The notes under the pieces: generated by a model
Told to the model about the DNA's origin: nothing
Seen by the model: only the letters and a program-made list of their open reading frames with translations
The model's database searches: none
Assembly (NCBI GenBank): GCA_016926495.1
Contig: JAFGOL010000070.1
Coordinates: 1-15,993, forward strand
From: Oligoflexia bacterium
GTDB lineage: Bacteria; Bdellovibrionota; JAFGOL01
DNA: 15,993 nucleotides
Direction of reading: 5' to 3'
Shown here: positions 1 through 7,797 of the stretch, one piece after another
Position numbering within the stretch: the first letter of the stretch is position 1
Layout: every line of letters begins with the position of its first letter
Made by a program: the position numbers and the translations under genes

Positions 1-1
1 G

Positions 2-1069
2 GCAATACAACTACAGGTACTGTCCGAGGAGAAGGCCGCCGAAGAAGTGCTTCTAACGCTTTACAGTGATTCGGTACAGGGTAAAATCCAGGTACAGGAA
101 GATCAGGCTGATATCAGGATACTTCTGGGTATTCTGAATTCATCCCGGAAAAATTATGACAACGCGATGGATTATTTTAACCAGGCCCTTGCCATAAAAT
201 CTACCAATGCCGCTCCTTACTACAATATTGCCGTAATACTTTTCATGGAGGGAAAGTTCAGGGAAGCCGTCAATTACTTTAAAAAGGCGGCGGAATTGAA
301 GCCCCTGTTCTACAGTGCAAAGCTTCATGAAGGCTATTCGCTGCTGAAGCAGGCAAGGTACAGGGAAGCTTTTCATGCACTGAATGAATCCATAAGATAC
401 AATCCTAACCACAGGGAGAGTATAATACTGGCGTCATATTGCGCGTTTAAGGATTCGGATCCGGATACCGCCTATAGACTTCTTTCAGGCCTGATCAATA
501 TTGATCCCTTTTATTCAAGCAAGGTTTTTGTTCCTTTGTATCTTTTGCGCCTGGAGATACCCGAAGACGAAAGCATCAGGTATGTTTCGCAAATACTTGA
601 AAAGCTTGATAACGGTAAAAAGGCTTTAATAAAGCAGGTATTGTATATGCTCTATTTTGTAAAAGGAGATGCCGAAACAGCCTATGAAAACCTAAGCAGG
701 TATGCCAGGAAAAATAAAAATGCCTTTACATACTCGTTACTGGGAATGATTGCGTTCCATCAGGATAAATACGTGGATGCGCGGTCTAATTTATCAATGG
801 CGCTTAAACTGGATTATTCAAACGGCATTGCCCATCTTTATGCCGGAAGGCTTGCCTATGACGCGGGTGACTGGAACCAGGCCTTTAACCATTTTGTCAA
901 GGCCCAGACGGGCGATGAAAGGAAGTGCCTTTACGCGCAGACCCTGCAGGGTGATATATTATTAAAGTACAATAAAAATACCGAGGCTCTCCTGCTCTGG
1001 AAAAAAGTCTTGTCAGTGGACCCCATGTATATTCCCGCCTGGGAAAGGCTTCTGAACCTCAAGGAATAA
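2..1069 (+). CDS. TPR-repeat protein, 5' end cut by the window edge
   Basis: The reading frame is open from base 2 to the TAA at 1067-1069. The first in-frame start visible is GTG at 47, with no Shine-Dalgarno before it, so the real start is probably outside the window. The visible protein (about 355 residues) is almost entirely tetratricopeptide repeats of about 34 residues. Clear examples follow one another from about base 107: helix pairs ending in 'YFNQALAI', 'YFKKAAELKP', 'ALNESIRYNP' and 'LSGLINIDP'. After a less regular stretch come 'LSMALKLD' and 'LWKKVLSVDP'. TPRs bind proteins; no catalytic domain, membrane span or export signal is visible in this part, and its function is unknown. 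Its stop codon directly abuts the stop codon of the convergent response-regulator gene. Confidence 0.9.
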   Translation, partial: AIQLQVLSEEKAAEEVLLTLYSDSVQGKIQVQEDQADIRILLGILNSSRKNYDNAMDYFNQALAIKSTNAAPYYNIAVILFMEGKFREAVNYFKKAAELKPLFYSAKLHEGYSLLKQARYREAFHALNESIRYNPNHRESIILASYCAFKDSDPDTAYRLLSGLINIDPFYSSKVFVPLYLLRLEIPEDESIRYVSQILEKLDNGKKALIKQVLYMLYFVKGDAETAYENLSRYARKNKNAFTYSLLGMIAFHQDKYVDARSNLSMALKLDYSNGIAHLYAGRLAYDAGDWNQAFNHFVKAQTGDERKCLYAQTLQGDILLKYNKNTEALLLWKKVLSVDPMYIPAWERLLNLKE

Positions 1070-2464
1070 TTACTCGGATTTCGCGATCCTGTATTGCTTC
1101 ATCCTTGCCTCAAGCACTCTGCGCGTGGTGCCCAGGAGCTCCGCAAGCTCGCTGTTTGAAAGATTGCCATACAGTTTTAATGCTTCCTTTATGATTTGTT
1201 CTTCAAGCCTGGCTTTCATCTCCTCGAGCTTGGCGAAACCGCCCTTGATGTCTATACTGGTCCCGTGCATTATTTTTTCCGAATCGATTTCCTGCTTGAG
1301 CAGCGGGAGGTCTGAAGCCCGTATGGTATTGCCCCTTGATACTATAAGCGCGCTTTCTATTATGTTTCCCAATTCCCTGATATTTCCGGGATAGTCATAG
1401 CCGCTCAGCATCTCCACCGCCTCCCTGCTCAGGCTTTTGGATTTCAGCCCGAGTTCGCGGGATTTTGTTTCCATGAAAAGCTCTATTAATTCGGAGATAT
1501 CCTCACGGCGTTTTCTGAGCGGCGGTATTTCTATGTGCACGACATTGAGCCTGTAGTATAGATCGTCTCTGAATTTGCCTTCATCAACAAGGTTTTTCAG
1601 GTTCTTGTTGGTGGCTGCTATTATTCTTGATGAAAATCTGATCTGTTCAACGCCTCCCAGCCTCTCGAATGACTTGTCCTCTATGACCCTGAGGAGCTTG
1701 GCCTGAAGGGACAGCGGCATTTCCGCTATTTCGTCCAGAAAGATAACGCCTCCCGGAGCAAGTTCAAATTTCCCCTTTTTTCTGATTACGGCGCCGCTGA
1801 AAGCCCCTTTTTCATGCCCGAAGAGTTCACTCTCCAGGAGCGTTTCCGGGATCGACGCGCAATTAATGGCTATAAACCTGTTACTGCTGCTCTGGCTGGT
1901 GTTATGTATGAGCCTGGCAAGCACCTCCTTGCCGGTCCCGCTTTCTCCTGTGATCAGTATATTTGACTGGGTGTTGGCGGCCCTTTCAATAACAAAATTT
2001 ATCTGCTTCATAGCGGTACTTTTCGCGATGTACGTATTGCCCCTGGTTTCCATATCCGCCAGTCGCTGTCTGAGTTCCCAGTTCTCGTTGATCAGCCGTG
2101 ATACTTCTATTGCCTTGTTGACGGCCAGCAGGAAGTCGTCATCGCTGAACGGTTTTACGAGGTAGTCGTAAGCCCCTATTTTTATGGCTTCAATCGCTGA
2201 CTGCACGGTGGAATAGGCTGTCATCATGATAACCTGGATATGGGGGTATTTTTCCTTTACGGACCTTAAAAGGTCCATGCCGTTCATTTTTCCCGGCATG
2301 GTAAGGTCAGTGATCACAAGGTCGGTTTCATTTTGTTCGATTATGCAAAGCGCTTCCCCGGCGGTTGACGCTGACAAGGTTTTGATGTCCTTTTCGCTTT
2401 CAAGAAGTATTTCGAGGGATCTGCACATGTGCCTTTCATCATCCACGATTAAAATGTTATGCAT
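1070..2464 (-). CDS. Sigma-54-dependent NtrC-family response regulator
   Basis: This is a 464-residue three-domain activator. Residues 1-116 are a receiver domain with acidic pair D8/D9, phospho-acceptor D53, T82 and K104. Residues about 148-375 are the AAA+ sigma-54 interaction domain, with Walker A 'GESGTGKE' (173-180), a GAFTGA-type loop reading 'GAFSGA' (220-225), Walker B 'VIFLDE' (240-245) and an arginine-finger segment 'FRDDLYYRLN'. Residues about 420-464 form a Fis-type helix-turn-helix. When phosphorylated, such proteins oligomerise and use ATP to open sigma-54 RNA polymerase promoters. I chose ATG at 2464-2462, which gives the usual 'MHNILIVDD' start and sits 11 bases after AGGGAG. 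An upstream GTG (2476-2474) lies inside that same AGGGAG and is less likely. The start overlaps the 3' end of the kinase gene, so the kinase is its probable partner. Target promoters are unknown. Confidence 0.95.
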   Translation of the reverse strand: MHNILIVDDERHMCRSLEILLESEKDIKTLSASTAGEALCIIEQNETDLVITDLTMPGKMNGMDLLRSVKEKYPHIQVIMMTAYSTVQSAIEAIKIGAYDYLVKPFSDDDFLLAVNKAIEVSRLINENWELRQRLADMETRGNTYIAKSTAMKQINFVIERAANTQSNILITGESGTGKEVLARLIHNTSQSSSNRFIAINCASIPETLLESELFGHEKGAFSGAVIRKKGKFELAPGGVIFLDEIAEMPLSLQAKLLRVIEDKSFERLGGVEQIRFSSRIIAATNKNLKNLVDEGKFRDDLYYRLNVVHIEIPPLRKRREDISELIELFMETKSRELGLKSKSLSREAVEMLSGYDYPGNIRELGNIIESALIVSRGNTIRASDLPLLKQEIDSEKIMHGTSIDIKGGFAKLEEMKARLEEQIIKEALKLYGNLSNSELAELLGTTRRVLEARMKQYRIAKSE

Positions 2465-4841
2465 CGTATGTTTCACTCCCTATAGTTACGATAAAGCTTG
2501 CTCCTGTTCCTTCATCGTTGTTTTTCCATATTATATCCCCGCCGTTGCTTCTGGCAAGCTGCCTTGAAGCGCTAAGGCCGAGTCCTGTCCCGTGCTCCTT
2601 GGTTGTAAAGAAAGGATCAAACAGCTTTTGCCCGACATTTTTTTCAATACCCTTGCCGCTGTCCCTGACGACTATTTCCATTTCGCTGTTTTTTCCTGTT
2701 ATTGAGACGGATATATTTCCGCCTTCAGGCATTGATTCCTTTGCGTTCAGGACAAGGTTCAGCAGTATCTGTTTCACATGGCCGGGATCGGTCATGATTG
2801 AGTCCTGTTCACCCTCAATGCTTGTAGTAAGTATATAATTCTCCCTTTTAAGGTTGATCGCCAGGTTTTCAAGGTAAGCGACAAGCTCGGTAATGCTGAA
2901 GGTTCTTTTCCTGGGGATTTTGGGTTTGGCAAAATCAAGGAAATTGGTAATGGTGTCGTTCATCCTGCTTACTTCTTCTTCTATAAATCCTATTACTTCC
3001 ATGGCCTTCGCATCATTGTTGATCCTTTTCTTAAGGGCTGCGCTGCTTATCTTTATAATACCGAGGGGGTTCTTGATTTCGTGAATTATCACGCTTGAAA
3101 CTTCCCCTATGGCGGCCAGTCTCTCCTTATCGGCTTTTTGCTCATGAAGCTCGGCGTTTACGAGTGCTATTTCAATCTGCGGATAAATGGATTTAAGAAA
3201 ATGGAAATCGTCGTGAATAAACCTTGAATCAAGGTAGTGCTTGTCCCTTATTACAAGTATCCCGCGCGTATTCTCCTGCCCTATGGGCATCAGGTAAAAG
3301 GGATCGATCTTTTTAAGCTCGGTCATCTCTTTTTTTCTGGCCCTGGGAGGGAATTCATTAACAATGTCGCTGAAATATTCTATCTTGCCCGTGTTTGTAA
3401 AAAGCCTTTTTATGGTGTGTTTGCTGAGATCGAGCTGGGCAAATTTTTTCGGGGATGAATAAAAGGAAACCTTGCCGTCGCTTGACGGATAAATGAGGCC
3501 TGCGTCCTTTACGGAAATGATATTCGCTATTTTTTTGCCCAGGACTGAGCCTAGGGTTTTTCTGTCCCTGACGTACGCCAGGTTGACCGTTACTTCGCTT
3601 AATTTATCCCTGATATCAAAGCGCTCCGGATAAAAGGTTTTATCTATAAAGGTCTGTATGCGATTTCTCAGGGGGGACAGCAGGATCAGTATAACAATAG
3701 TGATGCTTGTGTTTATTATGGGATTGTTTTCAATGAGCCCCTGCAGGGCAATGGAGGTTATACCCGCTATTATGAAGTACGCGCCTATTACAATGCCGGT
3801 AAATACAATATACTCCAGCGTGGTCCTTACTATGCTTTCAAGGTTGAACAGGTCCTCCCTTGTTATGGCGTAGCCGGTGAATATGGGGTAGAAAACCGAT
3901 AACGCTATACCGAGATCAAGACTGAGTATGGGTTTGCCTATTGCGAACGTGACGGCCCAGAGGGTGGGAATTATGGTGCCGAAGAACAGGGCGATAATAT
4001 AGAACCTTGTGCGTCTCCTTGTATCAACGTCCTTGGTGGTTATATAGTGAAGCAGAAGGTACGAAAAATTCATGATAGTACAGCCCACCAGGAAGATGGG
4101 AGATATTACGTATATCAGGAAAGCGGAATACTCCGAGTACAGGTAGTACTGCTGAAGGTACACGATAATACCGGCTATCAGGTATGGTATTATTTCGGTG
4201 AACGGGTATTTTCTCAGAAAATTCGAAGAAGTTATGCACAGTATAAGGTGGACAGAGGTCGCGCCGAAGAAGGGATAGAGCGCAAACAACCTGTAAAACC
4301 AGTACGTGGTATTGGAGTCCAGAACAGTGGAATAAAACAGGGCCACGAACAGTGACGACAGGAAATGAATAAATGCTATTTTTTTAAGAGGGTTCAGCAG
4401 GAAAACAACAAAGCCCGTTATGAAAAAGAAAAGTCCTATCAAAAACGGCATCAGGAACGTTACGGCGAAGTCCTTGGTAGTGAATTTTGAAAGCTTCAGC
4501 TCAATGTTTTTTATACCGTTTTTGGATGCCAGTGTGAATTTGACAAGGCTTCCGGGCTGCGTGTTTTGTATCATTTTAAGAGCCTGTGAGCCGTTATCCA
4601 GCTTAACGCCGTTTATTGCCGTAAGCCTGTCCAGGGGCTGAATATCCTGCTCCATTCCCTTCCACCCCGCCCTTTCAGTGAATGAAACATACAGGTTGGG
4701 CTGAAAGAAAAAACCCGCAAAGGGATAGCTTGTAAAGTTGATAGCGTTCGCAAAGGCAATCAGCATTATGGTAAGCGTGGAAAGGGCCAGCAGAATTCCC
4801 GTGTTAAGACTGTAAAACCTTTGTCTGGGTATGGACAGCAA
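2457..4841 (-). CDS. Membrane sensor histidine kinase with PDZ-like, multi-span and GAF-like regions
   Basis: This is a 794-residue kinase. Order: membrane span at about 15-37; PDZ-like domain at about 62-118 with 'PLDRLTAINGVKL', probably outside the cytoplasm; about nine further spans between 127 and 390; the motif 'LRNRIQTFIDKTFYPERFD' (391-409); a GAF-like region at about 415-560; HisKA with 'HEIKNP' and phospho-acceptor H587; and HATPase_c with N box 'NLVLNAKESM' (695-704), G1 'DSGKGI' (727-732), F box 'FDPFFTTKEHG' (741-751) and G2 'GTGLGL' (751-756). The N-terminal plan resembles Bacillus ComP-type sensors, whereas the kinase core is NtrB/HisKA-like. The start is TTG at 4841-4839, supported by AGGAG 9 bases upstream. 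The signal sensed is unknown. It is the likely phosphodonor of the overlapping NtrC-type regulator. Confidence 0.93.
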   Translation of the reverse strand: MLSIPRQRFYSLNTGILLALSTLTIMLIAFANAINFTSYPFAGFFFQPNLYVSFTERAGWKGMEQDIQPLDRLTAINGVKLDNGSQALKMIQNTQPGSLVKFTLASKNGIKNIELKLSKFTTKDFAVTFLMPFLIGLFFFITGFVVFLLNPLKKIAFIHFLSSLFVALFYSTVLDSNTTYWFYRLFALYPFFGATSVHLILCITSSNFLRKYPFTEIIPYLIAGIIVYLQQYYLYSEYSAFLIYVISPIFLVGCTIMNFSYLLLHYITTKDVDTRRRTRFYIIALFFGTIIPTLWAVTFAIGKPILSLDLGIALSVFYPIFTGYAITREDLFNLESIVRTTLEYIVFTGIVIGAYFIIAGITSIALQGLIENNPIINTSITIVILILLSPLRNRIQTFIDKTFYPERFDIRDKLSEVTVNLAYVRDRKTLGSVLGKKIANIISVKDAGLIYPSSDGKVSFYSSPKKFAQLDLSKHTIKRLFTNTGKIEYFSDIVNEFPPRARKKEMTELKKIDPFYLMPIGQENTRGILVIRDKHYLDSRFIHDDFHFLKSIYPQIEIALVNAELHEQKADKERLAAIGEVSSVIIHEIKNPLGIIKISSAALKKRINNDAKAMEVIGFIEEEVSRMNDTITNFLDFAKPKIPRKRTFSITELVAYLENLAINLKRENYILTTSIEGEQDSIMTDPGHVKQILLNLVLNAKESMPEGGNISVSITGKNSEMEIVVRDSGKGIEKNVGQKLFDPFFTTKEHGTGLGLSASRQLARSNGGDIIWKNNDEGTGASFIVTIGSETYDA

Positions 4842-4889
4842 GCGAAGTTTCTCCTATATTATTTATCATGACAGAGGATAAAATATAAA
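4842..4889. promoter_or_regulatory. Short divergent spacer, presumed back-to-back promoters
   Basis: These 48 bases separate the divergent PDZ kinase gene and the exported-protein gene, so both promoters must lie here or reach into the coding ends. It is AT-rich (for example the 'tatattatttatcatg' stretch). I could not pick a confident -35/-10 pair and saw no GG-N10-GC sigma-54 element. Being this close, the two transcription units could be co-regulated. Confidence 0.4.
4851..4855 (-). promoter_or_regulatory. Shine-Dalgarno that selects the TTG start of the PDZ kinase
   Basis: AGGAG on the minus strand lies 9 bases before TTG at 4841-4839. No ATG or GTG in frame has a comparable site. Confidence 0.7.
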
Positions 4890-5705
4890 ATGCATTTGGT
4901 CTATATATTAATACTGTTTAGTATTGTGATACCGGGTTCGTTCTCAAAACGGGATTATTCGGAAGTACCCGTATACGAAATTGATTTGTCCGAACCTGAA
5001 ATATCAAAATTCGTGCCCGGCCGGGGAAGCGGCTATTTCGATTATTTTAACAGGCTTTCGGACAGGGATAAAAAAATATTTGTCAAACTGGCGGCAACGG
5101 ATTTACTGAAGGACGAGGTTAAACTTGATGAGCCGCCCATTATTATTTATAAAAAAGACGGGTTGTTCAAAATAGAGACTTATGTGCATATTCCGATTTC
5201 TTTTGACAAGGCCCTGCCTGTATTCAAGGGATTTGAGAAATACAGAGAATGGGTGCTGAAAGGTATGAATATAAGGCGTACGGACTCCAAGGGCCATTAT
5301 TTTGTTGATATTAATGATATGGAATACATTCCGGCAAAGAAAAGGTTCAGGACCAAAGTATACCTTAGGGTTGTATTCGGAGGGAATTATAAACTTGATC
5401 TCTGCGTTCTGGATGAACTGGATTCAAGTCCTGTTCCGGTCCTTACGCTTCAGGCCTGCAGGTCCTCGAAGCTTGTTAAGGAGATGAAAGGGGAGTACCG
5501 CTCTTTTGTATTGCCCGGCGCTTCATATTTTGTAGTTTATTTTTCCGGTTATGCCAGGGTACACTGGGCGTTGTATAATTTCCTTCCGATGGCCCTTGTC
5601 AAGTCCCAGGTCGGCGAACGCGTTGAAACAATACTGGAAAATATCCAATACAAGGTGGAAGACGTAAAAGAAGACCCTGTAAACCGTAAAATTAAAAATA
5701 ATTGA
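4890..5705 (+). CDS. Exported protein, possible START/SRPBCC-like fold
   Basis: This 271-residue protein has a hydrophobic N-terminal signal sequence (about residues 1-19, ending near 'PGSFS'). There is no lipobox cysteine, so it is probably periplasmic rather than a lipoprotein. I do not recognise a named family. The pattern from about residue 95 on is what I would expect of a START/SRPBCC-type ligand-binding fold: a strand 'FKIETYVHIPIS', a helix with 'FDKALPVFKGFEKYREWV', several long strands, then a closing helix after 'GYARVHWALYNFLPM'. This is inference from pattern only. No catalytic motif is visible. ATG at 4890 follows GAGG at 4874-4877 with a 12-base gap. The gene diverges from one sensor kinase and converges with another, overlapping its end by 14 bases (5692-5705). 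A link to either kinase is possible but unproven. Confidence 0.8.
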   Translation: MHLVYILILFSIVIPGSFSKRDYSEVPVYEIDLSEPEISKFVPGRGSGYFDYFNRLSDRDKKIFVKLAATDLLKDEVKLDEPPIIIYKKDGLFKIETYVHIPISFDKALPVFKGFEKYREWVLKGMNIRRTDSKGHYFVDINDMEYIPAKKRFRTKVYLRVVFGGNYKLDLCVLDELDSSPVPVLTLQACRSSKLVKEMKGEYRSFVLPGASYFVVYFSGYARVHWALYNFLPMALVKSQVGERVETILENIQYKVEDVKEDPVNRKIKNN

Positions 5706-7071
5706 CGGGAAATTCCATGTTGAACTCAGTGCCACTGTCCTCCTCCGACTGTACGTATATTTTACCTTCCAGGGAGTCAATATAGGAATAAACCGTTGCC
5801 AGCCCCAGTCCGAGGCCCTTTCCGAATTCCTTTGTGGTAAAAAAGGCGGTAAACAGCTTGTTGAGATTCTCCTGCTTGATCCCCGAGCCGTTGTCCTTTA
5901 TGGAAACAACAATGTAATCTCCCTTGTTGTGCGTACTGATTTCGATAATCGGGTTTTCCCTGTTGGCCAGGGCGTCTTTTGAATTGCCGATAAGGTTGGT
6001 GAATATATAAGTCAGTTTACTCATATCACCGGCAATGTTTGAATTTATCGCGTTGAATTTTTTGACAATTTTGATGCCGTAAATGTCCAGTAATGTTTTT
6101 TCCTGCATCAGCAGCGAATTGTTAATAACGTCATGGAGGTTAATATTAATGAATATGTTTGAATAGTGCTCTCTGGAGAGTTCTTTCAGGGAACTGAGTA
6201 TATTGCTGATCCTGGTAATGGATTCCTTTGTAATTGCTATTGAATGCTTTACTTCATCGTTATGGTAGCCCAGATCAAAAAGCTGTTTTTGCATTAAATC
6301 TACATTTCCGTTTATAATTGTCAGGGGATTGTTGACCTCGTGCGATATGCCGGCTGCCAACTGGCCTATGGACGCCAGTTTGTTGGAGTGTGAAAGTTTT
6401 TGCTGCATTTCCTTGAATTCCTCTGTCTGCTTTTTAAGTACCGCGGTATTTATTGTCCTTTCCCAGTAGTTTTTGTAATTTCGTTTTGCGATGAACGAAA
6501 AGGCAAAAATATATAAGAAGGAACCTATAATAAGAATATTGGATATCTCAGGCCTATCATGGAAAAATACGCCGTAAATCAGAAACGGCGCAGGTATGTA
6601 TAAAATAAGAAGGATATTATTAAAAAGCAGGTCGCTTTCAAGTTGTGTTAATACCGAGGAAGCATGGATAATAATAATGAAAAACGCGATACTGGTTTCG
6701 ACTGAAAAGCCATAGAGTATGAAAAATACGGTCAGTATAACGGCCCACGTGACAGCGTGTAATATCATGCTGGTATAGACAATGCGTCTTGCTTTTTTGT
6801 AATCGATTTTTTTCTTTATTGTAACGAACGAGAAATAGGTGCCTACGGAAGAGTAAACGCCAAACAACACAAAAAATAATTTTGCCTGCAGTGGGACCCT
6901 GGTCATAAAATCGGTGGCGTAGAGAAGGAAACCGTACGTAACAAGGGTTAACATCGACAACAGTTCAGCCTGAGCTATTGATGAAAAAGCGTTGGCTTGT
7001 AGTTCTGAAGTTTCGTTTTCATTTAAAATATGTATGTGTTTTTTTAACTCCGGATTGTTAATAAACTTCAT
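5692..7071 (-). CDS. Six-span membrane histidine kinase without an adjacent regulator
   Basis: This is a 459-residue kinase. Residues about 35-195 contain about six hydrophobic spans and no large extracytoplasmic loop, suggesting that it senses something within the membrane or inside the cell. A coiled-coil linker (about 205-230) leads to HisKA with 'GISHEVNNPL' and phospho-acceptor H244. The HATPase domain has N box 'NLIGNSKDAL' (359-368), G1 'DNGSGI' (393-398), F box 'LFTAFFTTKEFG' (406-417) and G2 'GLGLGLA' (419-425). No response regulator lies beside it, so its partner is elsewhere, perhaps including the NtrC-type regulator about 3.2 kb away. ATG at 7071-7069 has no Shine-Dalgarno upstream; the leader is almost pure A and T. 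The 3' end overlaps the convergent exported-protein gene by 14 bases. Confidence 0.93.
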   Translation of the reverse strand: MKFINNPELKKHIHILNENETSELQANAFSSIAQAELLSMLTLVTYGFLLYATDFMTRVPLQAKLFFVLFGVYSSVGTYFSFVTIKKKIDYKKARRIVYTSMILHAVTWAVILTVFFILYGFSVETSIAFFIIIIHASSVLTQLESDLLFNNILLILYIPAPFLIYGVFFHDRPEISNILIIGSFLYIFAFSFIAKRNYKNYWERTINTAVLKKQTEEFKEMQQKLSHSNKLASIGQLAAGISHEVNNPLTIINGNVDLMQKQLFDLGYHNDEVKHSIAITKESITRISNILSSLKELSREHYSNIFININLHDVINNSLLMQEKTLLDIYGIKIVKKFNAINSNIAGDMSKLTYIFTNLIGNSKDALANRENPIIEISTHNKGDYIVVSIKDNGSGIKQENLNKLFTAFFTTKEFGKGLGLGLATVYSYIDSLEGKIYVQSEEDSGTEFNMEFPVNYF

Positions 7072-7158
7072 ACGTGTATTATTATTTATTTATTATTTTT
7101 AGTACATATTATTTTAACTTGTTATTTTTATGAAATTATTACAGTATTTACTCCTGTT
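7072..7158. promoter_or_regulatory. Very AT-rich divergent promoter region
   Basis: These 87 bases separate the six-span kinase (leftward) from thiE (rightward). Only 14 bases are G or C (16%), far below the flanking genes. This is typical of promoters and binding sites for AT-preferring nucleoid proteins. I found no TPP riboswitch (THI-box) sequence before thiE, no Shine-Dalgarno for either flanking gene and no convincing -35/-10 pair. Confidence 0.45.
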
Positions 7159-7797
7159 ATGGAAAAGAACCGGAAAATGGAAATCATCAAAAATTCGGGA
7201 ATATACCTTGTAAGTTCACAAGACTTGTCTGTTTTACCGACTATTGATATCGTTACGGGTGCGCTTGAAGCAGGATGCAGGCTTGTTCAGCTAAGGGAAA
7301 AAAAGATGTCCAAAAAGGAGTTATTCGAACTGGGGCTTTCGGTGAAAAAACTTACCGATATTTATGGCGCGGTTTTGATAATCAATGATCATATAGATAT
7401 TGCCTTGGCACTGAACGCGGACGGTGTTCATCTGGGGCTTGACGATATACCGGTAAACATAGCAAGAAAGGTGCTCGGAGAAGAATATATTATAGGCGCT
7501 TCCACTCATAATGCTGATGAACTGAAGGCAGCCGTGATGGCGGGTGCTGACTATGTCAATATAGGCCCGGTTTTTCCCACGGGGACCAAGCCGGATCATA
7601 AGGCGATGGGACTTTCCGGTATAGAGGAAATGCTGCCCTTTGCCTCTGTTCCCTATACTTTTATGGGGGGGATCAGGCTTAATAATATTCAGAGCCTGAA
7701 ACAATACCAGCCTGCGGCTGCTGCAATGATAACCGAAATAACGCGGGCTAATAACATAAAAGAAAGGGTTACTCAACTGTTAAAAGTCGCAGGCTAG
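7159..7797 (+). CDS. thiE: Thiamine phosphate synthase
   Basis: ThiE joins hydroxymethylpyrimidine diphosphate and carboxythiazole phosphate to give thiamine monophosphate in the cytoplasm, the last joining step of vitamin B1 synthesis. At 212 residues it is the usual length for this TIM-barrel enzyme. Family motifs are in order: 'VQLREKK' (43-49), 'IINDHIDIA' (74-82), 'ADGVHLG' (87-93), 'GASTHN' (113-118) and 'GPVFPTGTKPDHKAMG' (136-151), which holds the phosphate-binding T-x-T-K segment, then a C-terminal 'MGGIRLNN'. I kept ATG at 7159; ATG at 7177 (residue 7) is an equally plausible start, as neither has a clear Shine-Dalgarno. It stands alone, with no other thi gene here, 53 bases ahead of bamA. 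Transcription with bamA is possible but the relation looks incidental. Confidence 0.94.
   Translation: MEKNRKMEIIKNSGIYLVSSQDLSVLPTIDIVTGALEAGCRLVQLREKKMSKKELFELGLSVKKLTDIYGAVLIINDHIDIALALNADGVHLGLDDIPVNIARKVLGEEYIIGASTHNADELKAAVMAGADYVNIGPVFPTGTKPDHKAMGLSGIEEMLPFASVPYTFMGGIRLNNIQSLKQYQPAAAAMITEITRANNIKERVTQLLKVAG

Noticed and set aside
2474..2476. GTG as start of the response regulator
   Set aside because: It overlaps the AGGGAG ribosome site itself; the ATG at 2464-2462 gives the normal receiver-domain start and usable spacing.
1070..4841. Resemblance to the PrsK/PrsR/PrsT set (kinase, sigma-54 regulator, TPR protein) of PEP-CTERM/exosortase systems
   Set aside because: No exosortase or PEP-CTERM protein is visible, the TPR gene is convergent rather than co-directional, and the PDZ-like domain does not fit; only the functional classes match.
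7072..7158. TPP riboswitch before thiE
   Set aside because: The leader is short and AT-rich and has no CUGAGA-type THI-box core or plausible fold.
7321..7776. 151-codon open frame antisense to thiE
   Set aside because: thiE has all expected motifs; the antisense frame has none.
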